NCBI GenBank assembly: GCA_014905825.1
Contig: JACGCN010000001.1
Span: 3,968,001 to 4,032,000 of the forward strand
DNA from: Lyophyllum atratum
Lineage: Eukaryota; Basidiomycota; Agaricomycetes; Agaricales; Lyophyllaceae
Reading direction: 5' to 3'
DNA length: 64,000 bases
A program made the position numbers and the translations under genes. This document shows, in pieces, positions 21,493 to 31,886 of the stretch (the first letter of the stretch is position 1; every line of letters begins with the position of its first letter). Under the pieces are notes generated by a model that was given only the letters and a program-made list of their open reading frames with translations, did not search any database and was not told where the DNA came from.

Positions 21493-23370
21493 ATGGCGGC
21501 TGCGGACAGGAGGGACGCGATATTTGCGCGTGTTGCTCCCAACATGGATTCATACCAGACGCATTTGACCACGCTCCCCCTCCCAGCTCTTCTCGCCGAA
21601 CCCACCGCCCTCCAGACGCAGGCGCATCACCTGACATCCAGCCTCACCTCCCTCACCCACACATCCTACCCGACCTTCCTCTCTCTCCACCAGACCACCA
21701 CCGCCCTCTCCAATTCACTCGGCTCACTCTCCGACTCCCTCAACGACCTAATCACGACATCGCTCCCCGCCCTTCAGGATGCCACAGCAGCCTGGCATAC
21801 CCGCACCACCGACGTCCTCCATGAGCGCTCCAAGGCGCGTCTGGTACTCGACCAGCACGACAAGATAAAGGACCTCCTGGACATCCCCATCTTCATTGAC
21901 TCGTGTGTCCGCAATGGGTACTTCCAAGAGGCCCTTGCACTCGCGAGCCATGTAAATACAATGGTTGCACGACCCGCCGCACCACCCATCCTAGCATCCA
22001 TACACGTCGAGGTGGAAGCGGCCATTGCTCAGATGTTGGTCGTTCTGCTGGGGACACTGAATGAGCCTGGTCGGAAATTACCTGCCTTGTGGAAGGCGGT
22101 GAACTTCTTGAGAAAGATGGATGCTTTTGGGCCAGGTCACGATCAGAAGGACCATGCAATCCCTGGCTGTTTGACTCCAGGCGACGAAGAGAGGGCCTCG
22201 AGCGAAGAATTGCTCGCATTGGCATTTTTGTCGGGTCGCTTAACCTGTCTGACCGCGGCTCTGGAACCTACATCTCGTGATATAAATCGCCTCATCAATC
22301 CTATCACTGCAGCCGCGGCCACCATCTATGATACTCCGTCACGCGGTTCTATACCCACCGATTCTACTCATACCCTGTCTGACCGGGACAAAGAAGACAT
22401 TGCACGCTACCTCAAAAAATACATCGACGTATGGCGAGAAGGCGCATACGACATCCTCACCCAATACTCCACTATCTTCCTCGAACAACAACACCAACAA
22501 CAACCGCATCCAACCTCCCCACAGCCCCACCCAAAATCACCCACCTCCCACCGCCGCCCCTCCATCCAACACCCACCCCAGCCCACCCAATCCCAAACCC
22601 CACCAGCCCCCTCCCTCCTACCCCTCCTTTCCCCGCACCTGCTCTCTCACCTCCTCCCCCTCCTCAAAACCACCCTCCCCCTCCTCCCGCTGTCCCTCCT
22701 CCCCTCCCTCCTCACCCAGCTCACCTACTGCGCCACAGCCTTCACCCGCGTCGGACTCGACTTCCGCGGCCTCGTCGGCGGCATGATCAGCACCGCCGTC
22801 GCAGGCGCAGTCCAGCGCGGCTTCCACGACACCAGCCCCATCCTCGGCCGAGGCAAAACACGCGTCCCACCAGCCCGTAAGCCATCCGAATGGCTCGTGG
22901 CCCCGTCGCACCTCGATGCGCCGCCTCCTCCTCCTCAAGGGGGACAGGCACCGGCACATATACCCCCGCAGGTGCTGACGGCGTACCCGCCGCTCGCGAA
23001 GCATACGAACGCGTTGCTTGGGGTGTTGAATGCGCTGAGGCTGTTGGCGCCCATAGGCATTATGCGGGAGCTGGTGCGCGCGCTGGATGGGGCGCTGGGA
23101 AGGGGTGGGGAGGAGCTGATGGGGTATTTGCGGGGTTTTGTTTTGGAGAGGGAGAGGGAGGGGGAGGGGGATAGGGAAAGTGGGGTGGAGGATAGGGTGG
23201 CGAGGGCGGCTGGGGAGGCGTATTTTAAGGTGTTGGTGCCGTTTGTGAGAAGGGCGTTGGTGGAGGGTGTTTATGGGGTTGAGATTTCGGAGATGGGTGA
23301 GGTGGGTGGGGAGGGAGAGGAGTTGTTGAGGAGGGTGGTGGGAGAGTGGGAGGATGTGTGTGCCGCGTAG
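21493..23370 (+). CDS. COG8: Conserved oligomeric Golgi complex subunit 8
   Basis: COG8 belongs to lobe B of the COG tethering complex, which captures vesicles recycling within the Golgi. The ORF is intronless, 625 codons. The N-terminal region matches the family: SYQTHLTTLPLPALLAEP, LQTQAHHLTSSLTSLTHTSY, LVLDQHDKIKDLLDIPIFID and CVRNGYFQEALALASHVNTM, all in a coiled-coil-forming context. A low-complexity insert rich in Gln, His, Pro and Ser occupies residues about 330-380, after which helical sequence resumes (LSHLLPLLKTTLPLLPLSLL) and ends GEWEDVCAA. Two start candidates exist: 21493 (MAAADRRDAIFA) and 21544 (MDSYQTHLTTL). The coding strand is strongly C-rich at 22.5-22.7 kb and strongly G-rich at 23.1-23.35 kb. 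Being intronless is unusual among its neighbours. Confidence 0.92.
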   Translation: MAAADRRDAIFARVAPNMDSYQTHLTTLPLPALLAEPTALQTQAHHLTSSLTSLTHTSYPTFLSLHQTTTALSNSLGSLSDSLNDLITTSLPALQDATAAWHTRTTDVLHERSKARLVLDQHDKIKDLLDIPIFIDSCVRNGYFQEALALASHVNTMVARPAAPPILASIHVEVEAAIAQMLVVLLGTLNEPGRKLPALWKAVNFLRKMDAFGPGHDQKDHAIPGCLTPGDEERASSEELLALAFLSGRLTCLTAALEPTSRDINRLINPITAAAATIYDTPSRGSIPTDSTHTLSDRDKEDIARYLKKYIDVWREGAYDILTQYSTIFLEQQHQQQPHPTSPQPHPKSPTSHRRPSIQHPPQPTQSQTPPAPSLLPLLSPHLLSHLLPLLKTTLPLLPLSLLPSLLTQLTYCATAFTRVGLDFRGLVGGMISTAVAGAVQRGFHDTSPILGRGKTRVPPARKPSEWLVAPSHLDAPPPPPQGGQAPAHIPPQVLTAYPPLAKHTNALLGVLNALRLLAPIGIMRELVRALDGALGRGGEELMGYLRGFVLEREREGEGDRESGVEDRVARAAGEAYFKVLVPFVRRALVEGVYGVEISEMGEVGGEGEELLRRVVGEWEDVCAA

Positions 23371-26300
23371 AGGGTGGGGGGTTGTGGCTGCTGGTCTTTA
23401 AGATCTTTCATCCCTTGAGGTATCAACAGGAGGTTGCTGGTACTTGCGTGATACCTAGATCGGCTCTACTCACGAGCAAGGTTGTACGGAGGACTCCCTG
23501 CCATAGAAAGGATGGGGCGGTAAGTATAGATAGTTTAAGCCTTTCATCGTCGATCGACATGAGCATTGATTCGACTCGGAAAGATGAGCGAGTCGAAGCT
23601 GAGGCTAGAACTGGTGGTACTCGTAGCTGAACTCCAGCTCGAACTCGGAGAAGAATTGTCTGAATTCTGAGTACTTCAACCAACACGCGTGACTCATCGA
23701 CAATGAATTTGGACCGACACTGCGAATTCTTTGGTGCTCAAATTTCGTACAGGAGGAATGATCATATCTCCAGCTGCCGTTGATAGGCAAACTGCGGGCA
23801 CGTCTTCATTCCAGACGACATTTTTGAACACTGCCGTGATCTCAACGTTCCGCAGCAGGCACAAAGTTGGCTGATGCCAGCCAGCCCTCCGAGTCTATTA
23901 ACACTTTCCCCGGCTGGACTTCCATTTGAACACACCCTTTGGAGATGTCGTAGGATGGATTCAGGGGGCTTCCCGGGCCAAGAGGAATACTGATAAAGAC
24001 CGCTGCCGTGTTCGCTGCTCAGACACCTTAAGGTGACGCAGCTTGCAAGACAGCGAGATGCGCGGTGCGTTTCCTCCGAATATCGATGTCGTTCGCCTAG
24101 ATTTCATGGCAGTTTCCTTCTGCCTGACGTTAAACTCTTAACTCATCTTCACAGCATATCTTTCGTACATCAGTGTCGGCAGAAGATGGCCGCAGCTGCG
24201 AGTATAGGCGGTCCAAGCCTTTCGATCTTCATCGACATGAGGATTGATTCAATGAATCTGAACCGACATTCCGAATTTTTTGATGCTCGAATTTCCTGTA
24301 GGAAGATTGACCATATCTCCAGGCGTTGGTAGGCAACATTATAAAAACATTACCGATTGGCAGATGCCAGCCAGGCTCCAGCCCTTCATTGACAATTTTT
24401 CCTCGGCTGTATTTTTCATTGAAACAACACCCTTCGTGATATATCAGAAAATAGATTCAGGGGCCTGCTGGGCCAAGAGGAATACTCGTAAAGACCAAGA
24501 CAGCGAGGCGCGAGTTGCGTTTCCTCGGAACAGATAGCGCGACGATGGCTAGCTGCTAACGTCGTGTCGTTCGCCTAGGTTTCGTGGCAGGTTCCTTCTG
24601 CCTGAAGATGGACTTTCACAACATCTCTTTCGTAGCACATCTATGTCGGCAGAACTTGGATGATCGCAGCTGCCTCAGTCTGAGTACAGCGTAGATGTCC
24701 ATTTGATCCAAGCCGAGCGGTATCCTGACACAACGACGATGGGGTGTTGTCGTCTTGGAAAGGCGAGTACCTAGGGTATCCGCTTTCTCCATAACGTATG
24801 GATGTGGTAACCATGTCAGGACACGGTCAGACAGGACACAGCCTATCTGATAACAATTTACGGTGTAAGTTTCTGCTAAGGACTGTTTTTCATTTTGGCT
24901 ATGCTCCGCACCACTGTTATCCAACCACACATGCTGGCTCTGATACCACTGTGCGCGTGATAGTCAACGTAGCGCTCGTGTTTACCACTTGGACCGCTCG
25001 GCCTCGCTGGCCTCTGGGATCAATGTCGTCGCTCCTCACAGTCATTTCGCTGCGGATCTAGATATCGATCTGTGACTTGTAGAGACTCCTCTGGCTGACT
25101 GCATGATCTCGAGAACAATAAAGGTGTCTCCGGATCCATGTGCACTAGAACATATTGCCTCCTGCATTTGATAGCAATGAACGTTGGTTGAGTCATCGTG
25201 TTTTTCCTAGACTGCGGATTCTCACAGATTATCGATTATCTCTGGAGCAAATGCGGGACATAATTCCATAGATTCTCCGGCGGACATAGCTCTTTGACGT
25301 TCGTCGTTCGCTATCCCACCGCGCCCCTTCGCACACCCACACTATTTAGACCGTTTCCTTGATTTCGGGTGATTCTGAGCTCTGATGTCATTGAACACAT
25401 TGGCGAAGTGGTGTCGGCGAACACCCTAGGCCTCACACTTCAAGCGTAGTTCGCGACAAAGTACTGCATATGGTTCCAATGGCGATGCCTCCCGAGTCCA
25501 CGATCGGTTTCAACTTCCGTTTACTTTCCTTGCAGACTGTCGTGTTTTTCTGGAGTCATGAGTTATCCTGACCGGAAGGCACTCAAAGCCTCCGCTCCTC
25601 GACCCTGTATCGATTATCAGAGGCAATTGTTCACAAACCTCCCATTTGTGACTCCGACTCCGGCGTCGCAGGTGCATTCCGATGACGGAGGACATACCGC
25701 CGCCAGATGGGGCTCTCCGTCACCTCGCGATCATTTCCATATTTTCAATGTTCAGGAGTTACATACCCGACCAATACCCGACCGCATTGTTCACCGTGCG
25801 GCGATAACGACTTCAATTGTTTGGAGCGCGTTTCACCGACATTTCCCGCCTGATTTATGTGAGAGTGCCGAGCGAAGATGAAGACCTCATGCTCATACCT
25901 ATTATGTAGCGCCATGCAATTCCAAAGATGTGAGATAACGAGGATGATCGTCACAGTTGAGTCATGTTGAGTGCACAGACAATAGCTGTTTCACATTTTG
26001 AATTTTTGGGTGTGAACCAGGGTCGACGGGAGAAGCCACGTTCCTGGGCCCTGAGAAGGATTTGGATGACAGCGGCACGATGTCACCTCCGTTATGTCCT
26101 TTGAAGCAGACTTACCCCAATTCGGGCGGCGCGCCCCGACGCGATCGCAAAGTGGTCGTGGGCTTAGACGGTCAAAGAACGCGACTGCGAAGTTTTTACT
26201 GACAGGGAGGGAAAGTCGATAACTTGATAAACTAGAGTCGGTGAAACAGGTGGGTCGGTCGAGCGTTCTATCGTTGCTGATACGCCTCTCGAACCAGTGA

Positions 26301-28110
26301 ACTGTTGGCAACGGATGGAAGTAAGGTCGGAAGCCAACGGCCATCCATAGAAAGAACACGACCTAGAGTATGGTGGGAGTCCGCGGGACGCGCACTTGGA
26401 AGCCTGCCGGAGGGATACTAGAACTTACGGCCATTCCTGTCATCCTTTGGCGCAGGACCTGTCATGGAGCGCACTACTCGACGGTATGAAACTCGGGTGG
26501 CGTTCGGTTTCTTCGTCATTCCATTGAAATGTTCTTTAAATTATGGACAGGAGCGCATAGCGTTAAACCCCTCTGAGTTAGTCGATTAAGCTCGAAAATG
26601 CAGTGGATCTCTGGTAAGCGCTGAGGGCAGATCGTCGAATAGTCAGTTATAATTATTCGCACCAGGGACGAGTACTCCTATGAAGATATCGAAACTCATG
26701 CCGAGATGATAACTGCCAGGTTCTTGAGGCGGCGAGGAAAATTAGGGACAAACAGTCAAGCCCAGTTTTGTTGGTGCAGCAGTGGCGGTTGACCAGAACA
26801 AGCATCTTCTATCATTGAAATCCAGTGACAGCGCAGTCATTCCGAAACGACCAAAATCTGAGCACGCGCGAGGCTTCAGTTGCGCTAGTAAGAGCCAGGA
26901 TATGGGCAACTCCAACGCTGATGACGGACGTTATGGAGTTCTTGGGGGCGAGGTAGGTCAAGGCTAGCATTTGTTCAGTTTGATTGGCCAACAGCATTCA
27001 GGCTTGACACGAGGATTAATGGCGAAGTGGAAGGTGAATTCTCCCGCTCTGCCGCAAGTCAAGCCAGGTATCGATGCATTGCCTTGCTCGCCTCGAGGAC
27101 ACAGAAACAACAGACATGCCAAGTAGGGCGTCCTCGAAAAAGCACTTCGTTGATGGCCGCAGCCTTGCATTGGTCGTGTAGTAAGATTTTACGTCTTGAG
27201 CCGTGCTGAAGAAGATTGAGTTAGTTCGGTGGATCGATCTCTGGTCAGATAGTGAGACAAGAAAAGCAGGGGGCTTAGCTTTACGCTACCTGGCGTACCA
27301 TCGCGGACGGCATTTTAATGAAGTTGTGCCCGTCACTGACAGGCCAAGAAGATATAAGCGGAATGGAAGTGGCTGCCATTTGGAAAGGTGATAATGGGGT
27401 GAAGATTGCGCTTGCAGTAATGGGCCAGGGCCGAGCAGGTCCGAGGTCTTATTCGCAGAACAAGTCTCGCCCTTCGCTTCGAGAACATTCGTAGAATAGC
27501 ACGCAGAGACCGTGATCTGATTATTGTTGACTCACGGCGACTTCAAACCAATAGCATTTTGGCGCATTGTGCCGGTCGCATGAGCTGGTCACTGCTTTCA
27601 GAAATAGTTCAAGTTGATGTGACTGCCAATCATGAACTGCCACACGATATGGCAGAGAGGAGTGCCTCATACATGTGTCCCTGCATTGAGGCCATACACG
27701 TCGTAATCATCAGTGGGCATGTAACTTGGACCAAAGAATGATACACATGACAGCAGCGGGAGTTATGGCGTCAAGAACAAAAGGGTGTAAACGTAAGATC
27801 CGAGCCAATACACCGTGCCCGGATGCACTCATACGAGATGGATGGATAGTTGCGAGAATATTGCAGAAGTTGTGGGTAAAGTCGGGGCAAAGCATGACTC
27901 GGCGAAGACATTTCGAAATCGACAATGCTTGTTCCGGACAGAGGGAAAGGACGACCCCGATCTTCGTCGGGGGAGAAAGAGGAAGGAGAAACCCGAAAGA
28001 GCGGAAACTCCCACAATCAACGTATTGTGACGGCGTCTATAGCTTTTTGTTTCATCTTAGATCTGCGCAACGGAGTCAGCTCAAACACGCCTGAAGCAAG
28101 ATGCGTCTCG
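23371..28110. other. Gene-poor tract, 4.7 kb
   Basis: No gene recognised on either strand. ORFs are short (at most about 125 codons), without motifs and without matching splice partners. The left part carries an old imperfect tandem duplication (listed separately). The rest (24.7-28.1 kb) is unexplained; I see no terminal repeats that would define an element. Confidence 0.45.
23514..24670. repeat. Old imperfect tandem duplication, units about 450-550 bp
   Basis: Matching blocks recur in the same order. The block tatagatagtttaagccttt (near 23525) matches gagtataggcggtccaagcc (near 24198). The block around ggaccgacactgcgaattct (23711) matches aaccgacattccgaattttt (24261). The block agacagcgagatgcgcg (24048) matches agacagcgaggcgcgag (24498). 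Period varies from about 450 to 550 bp because of insertions and deletions. No conserved reading frame is evident. Confidence 0.75.
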
Positions 28111-28116
28111 TATAAA
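28111..28116 (+). promoter_or_regulatory. TATA box of the F-box gene
   Basis: A tataaa element lies 97 bp upstream of the chosen ATG (28208), a spacing that suits a TATA box followed by a short 5' leader. Confidence 0.55.
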
Positions 28117-28207
28117 TACCACACAGCCTGGTGCTGCCGTGGCTTGCGCCTCCTCACACCGCCCGCTCTCGACGTCTACCCCGACAATCTTTCATAACCC
28201 GACCGCC

Positions 28208-29545
28208 ATGGGCTTCTTTGACTTTCTCGACCTTCCCGCTCACGACTCCCACCCTTTACTTGCATATCTGCCCGGTGTGGTATCCCAATTTATGACATCG
28301 CGTAAGGCAGCAGAACACGACCTCTCTTTTGATCTCACTACCCCACGACTTCCTTCACGAAACACGCAGCGCGTTCTTCACTCTCTGACACCCGTACCTC
28401 TGCCACTCGAGATCGTATACTCTATAATTGAAGCCGCAGCATTTGATGGTCCCACCCCCGATGAAGATATTCTGAAGCAGTGTGCACTAGTGTGCAGAGC
28501 GTGGTCCAACCATGCACACAAGCTGTTGTTCAGCAGGGTCACCCTCCGCTCAGAAAACGCGTGCGATACATTCTGCAGAGCTGTCAATCGGCGTACAGAA
28601 CGCGGCCGTATGCTCGGAGACGCTGTCACTCGCCTGCGCGTCGTTCTGGACCATAACCAGCCCTTGAGCCTCTCACACCATTCATTCGGTCAGGCTGTCA
28701 TCATGTGCCCAAACTTATTCGAGTTGAACATTGCACTGTACGGATGTGCGGCCCCAGGAGAGGATGTTGTTGGTGTCCCTGACGTTTCGCGCATGCGCCG
28801 ACCCGCCCCTGCATTTGATGACCACACCCTGGCTCTTCTACGATCGGGACCAATGATCACTGCCCTTCAATTCAGCAACTGGTCCGAGAATCAGCACTCA
28901 GTAACCCAACTCCTCGACGTCTGGCCGACTCTCAAATCCCTTGTCATGAGTGGAACTCCCCCTCAACCTCCTTCTCCGTTCCTTGAACCCTTCCGTTGTT
29001 CCCTCGAGGAGCTACGGATGAACTTCCAGTCGCCACCGTCCTTCGATTTCGTGAACTGGCTTCTTCACAACTCTTCCGACACCCTTCGCATCCTCGAATT
29101 TGAGAGGGAGCCTTCGAATCAACTTCTGGACCATCTCACAGATGTACACGGCGCCGCCCTGCAGTCGCTTTCATTTCCGTCTTGCCACTTACCTGAACAC
29201 ACGCTGGCCGTTCAGAATTGTCAAGAACTGAAAGAACTGCGATTGGAGAATCCCATGGTATTAACCAGGCTGTGGAGAGCCATTCCGGACACATTGGAAC
29301 ATATCGCGTTCGGTGTAGATCTCAACACATCATTGCAGCCCGTCATCGATACCGTCAGAAGCACCGAAACGCTGAAAGCCATCACTATCTACACGTGTAG
29401 CGGTGGCGAACAACATCCTCTCTTCGCCGTCCTGAAGATGGCGTGCGCTTATCAAGGCATCGCCTTGAGCGTAATGAAGGATCTGCAGATGTTTCGCTCT
29501 CAGATGGTGTGTTGTCTTCCCTCACACCAGCCGTCCATTGTCTGA
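28208..29545 (+). CDS. F-box/LRR-like protein
   Basis: A single-exon protein of about 445 residues. I chose ATG 28208 (MGFFDFLDL) over the in-frame ATG 28139 because the latter is only 23 bp after the TATA box and 28208 has a better context (accgccatgg). An F-box-like helix pair appears at about residues 60-100 (VPLPLEIVYSIIEAAAF ... LKQCALVCRAWSNHAHKLLF), the part that would bind Skp1 in an SCF ubiquitin ligase. The rest has irregular Leu-rich segments (LKSLVMSG, LEELRMNF, LRILEFERE, LQSLSFPSC, LKELRLENP, LEHIAFGVD), consistent with degenerate LRRs for substrate binding. Such F-box proteins are highly expanded in agaricomycetes; the target is unknown. Confidence 0.85.
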   Translation: MGFFDFLDLPAHDSHPLLAYLPGVVSQFMTSRKAAEHDLSFDLTTPRLPSRNTQRVLHSLTPVPLPLEIVYSIIEAAAFDGPTPDEDILKQCALVCRAWSNHAHKLLFSRVTLRSENACDTFCRAVNRRTERGRMLGDAVTRLRVVLDHNQPLSLSHHSFGQAVIMCPNLFELNIALYGCAAPGEDVVGVPDVSRMRRPAPAFDDHTLALLRSGPMITALQFSNWSENQHSVTQLLDVWPTLKSLVMSGTPPQPPSPFLEPFRCSLEELRMNFQSPPSFDFVNWLLHNSSDTLRILEFEREPSNQLLDHLTDVHGAALQSLSFPSCHLPEHTLAVQNCQELKELRLENPMVLTRLWRAIPDTLEHIAFGVDLNTSLQPVIDTVRSTETLKAITIYTCSGGEQHPLFAVLKMACAYQGIALSVMKDLQMFRSQMVCCLPSHQPSIV

Positions 29546-30054
29546 TAAAATCCCCGCGTCCTTCCAGAGGGGTGACCCTATCCCAACTGCCGTCTTTCCC
29601 CGCGCTCCATCCCTTGACAATATCTACGCTATGCGCTCACGATAACCCATTTCGTCCCTGTACCCCTATTTCTCTGCTTTAACGACCCCCTTTACGACAT
29701 CTTGACTCCAACATCTTGACGATCATTCTTGCACTGTATATCACCACCCCCATCTACCACGTTTCGTTCAGCATCCACACTTCGACCTTCACGACCATAG
29801 TACTATATTACTGCATCATATTGCCTAGACATTCTTCCTCCGTTTTGGAGCATGTATCACCCTCCCACATAGCGTTCTACATACATACTACCCTACCCTA
29901 CTTACTCCCTATTCACATTTAAATGATTTACTTCATCGTGCAGTGCCGATGCCATCCTATGCCATCTGCCACATCTTGCAAATATGACCAAATACTATTA
30001 AGTGTCTGAGCAAGTCCACGGCGAAGTTCACGTTACAACTCAACCCTTAGCCTC
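29546..30054. other. Intergenic region between tandem genes
   Basis: Pyrimidine-rich 3' region of the F-box gene and upstream region of the RS-rich gene. Nothing else seen. Confidence 0.5.
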
Positions 30055-31684
30055 ATGGCGTCCTCCCTTTCTTCTGTAGTCTCGAATCTGGTTCGAGCCT
30101 CTATGGGCTCGTCCGTTTCGACTATGGTCACCGACGAAGACCTTGACCGGCATGTTGCTGAACTCATTCTCAAAGAGGCCAAGAAGAAAGCCGAACGTTA
30201 CGGACAACAAGGAATCCGCGCCTTTCTTCCGACCAGCGGACTGTAAGTGTTCAAAGGCGGCAGGGTTATACCACATACTTATGCGCACTAGATCCGACAG
30301 CAACGCACCCCGGGCTAATAAACGATTTCTTACATCTATTATTAAGAGTACCGACGAACACAACAAGACTATTCTAAGGGCCCAAGCACTCGCAGCACAG
30401 GAGGTTAAGCGAGAACGAGAGGAACAGGAGCGGCGGGAGAGGAGAGCCCGTGCAGAGGAAGCTGCGGAAGCCGAGAAACTACGGAGGTCAGCCAAGAGCT
30501 CGCGGCGGCGGCGGCGGCGGTCCGAGGAGGGAGAGGAGAGCTGGGATAGATGGGACGGCCGGGCTCGGACTGCTGATAGGAAGCGAAAGGCGCGGACATG
30601 GGAGACTTGGGACGGCGAAGATGATGACGAGGAGGACGACCGTGATCGACGGAAGCGAAGACATAGGTCTACGAGCAGAGAGCGGCGGAGTGAAAGAGAC
30701 ACTCATTCGGGCCGTTCCAATGCTCGGCATTCGAGACGGGAACGTATATCGAGCAGGAGTCGGTCACCCAGAAGGGAACGTTCGCGCGACACGAGGAGCG
30801 AGAAGCGTCCCCATCCCCGTAGCCGGTCGCGTACTCCAGGTGATGAGGACGTACGGGATGATGACTACGAGACCTCCAGGAGACACAAGAGCCGGAGTCG
30901 CCACCGAACGCATAAGTCGCGGCGGCGATCTACTTCGTTGTCTCCCCGCCGCTCGCCGTCTCCTTCAGTAGCTCAGACAGATGCCAGCTCAAGTTCGCAT
31001 CGACAGAAAGCGAAACGCGCCTTGAAATATGCCCTAGACGACGTAGACACGGATACATCACTTCACTCGCGACGGTCACCCTCTCCTGCACTTAGCGAAA
31101 CTGTAGACCGAGAGGCAGAGCTGCGTCGACAACTCACTTCAACCCGTAATGGTGGCGACCATCCTGTCGCTGGCCCCTCGAAACGACGTCGCACGCCCTC
31201 CCTGGAACCTTCACGATCTCCTAGTCCGCAACCGAAACGTCGCAAGGCTGATTCTGCCTCATCGCGGACAGCAAGAACTCGCAGCCTCTCACGTACTCCA
31301 TCTCGTTCTCCTACTCCGGGTCCTTCCCCGCCTGCACAGCTTCCTTCGAAGATGGATAAGTACTTCGAGGAAAGCTACGACCCACGCCTCGATGTTGCGC
31401 CTCTCGCGGCCCCACATGTGCCAGCCACGGGGCTCATCAATAATGCGGAATTTGAGGGCTGGGACGCGATGTTAGAGCTTATTCGAATACGAAGAGAAGA
31501 TAAGGAAGAGAAGAAGAGGATGGAGCGATTGGGTTTGACGAAGGACAAGGGGAAGGATAAGAAGAAGGGTACTCCTGACGCTGTTGGGGATAGATGGGCT
31601 GCAGAGGGCGTCAGCATCATGGAGATTGAGTATAAGAAGCGGGGGTCGGTGAGGGAATGGGATCTAGGGAAGGAAGGGTTTTAA
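30055..31684 (+). CDS. Arg/Ser-rich nuclear protein, probable pre-mRNA processing factor
   Basis: Two exons: the first (start MASSLSSVVSNLVRASMG) ends at LPTSG-L and splices after a 49-nt intron to SDSNAPRANKRFLTSIIKST. The product has about 520 residues. Residues about 1-60 are a folded-looking N-terminus (VTDEDLDRHVAELILKEAKK). After a charged coiled coil (REREEQERRERRARAEEAAE) comes a long RS domain with many RS, SR and RD dipeptides, typical of splicing regulators in nuclear speckles. The C-terminus is again ordered and probably the conserved part: MDKYFEESYDPRLDVAP, then FEGWDAMLELIRIRREDKEE and RWAAEGVSIMEIEYKKRGSV. I do not recognise the exact orthologue. It converges on the importin gene with about 200 bp between stops. 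Confidence 0.85.
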
Positions 31685-31886
31685 TTTGTATTTCGATGGC
31701 TTGCATTTCCTTTCCATACATCAGCTATATAGATCTGGGACTTGTAAGTCTTGCTATGCGCTTAATTGCAGAGAGTATATATTCGGAGCCCTAGGTTAGT
31801 ATGTAGTAGTATGGAGGAGAGATCATGGACGTCGTCGAAGTAATCATCATGTACATATCCGAGGCCAAAGCATTTGTATGATATCT

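Noticed and set aside
22328..23174. Several Pro-, Arg- or Glu-rich ORFs overlapping COG8
   Set aside because: They are alternate-frame and antisense readings of the compositionally biased COG8 sequence.
30143..31684. Long RS-protein ORF starting inside exon 1 and its intron
   Set aside because: The first 50 codons read exon 1 in the wrong frame and pass through the intron. The ATG 30055 exon spliced at GTAAGT gives a sensible N-terminus instead.
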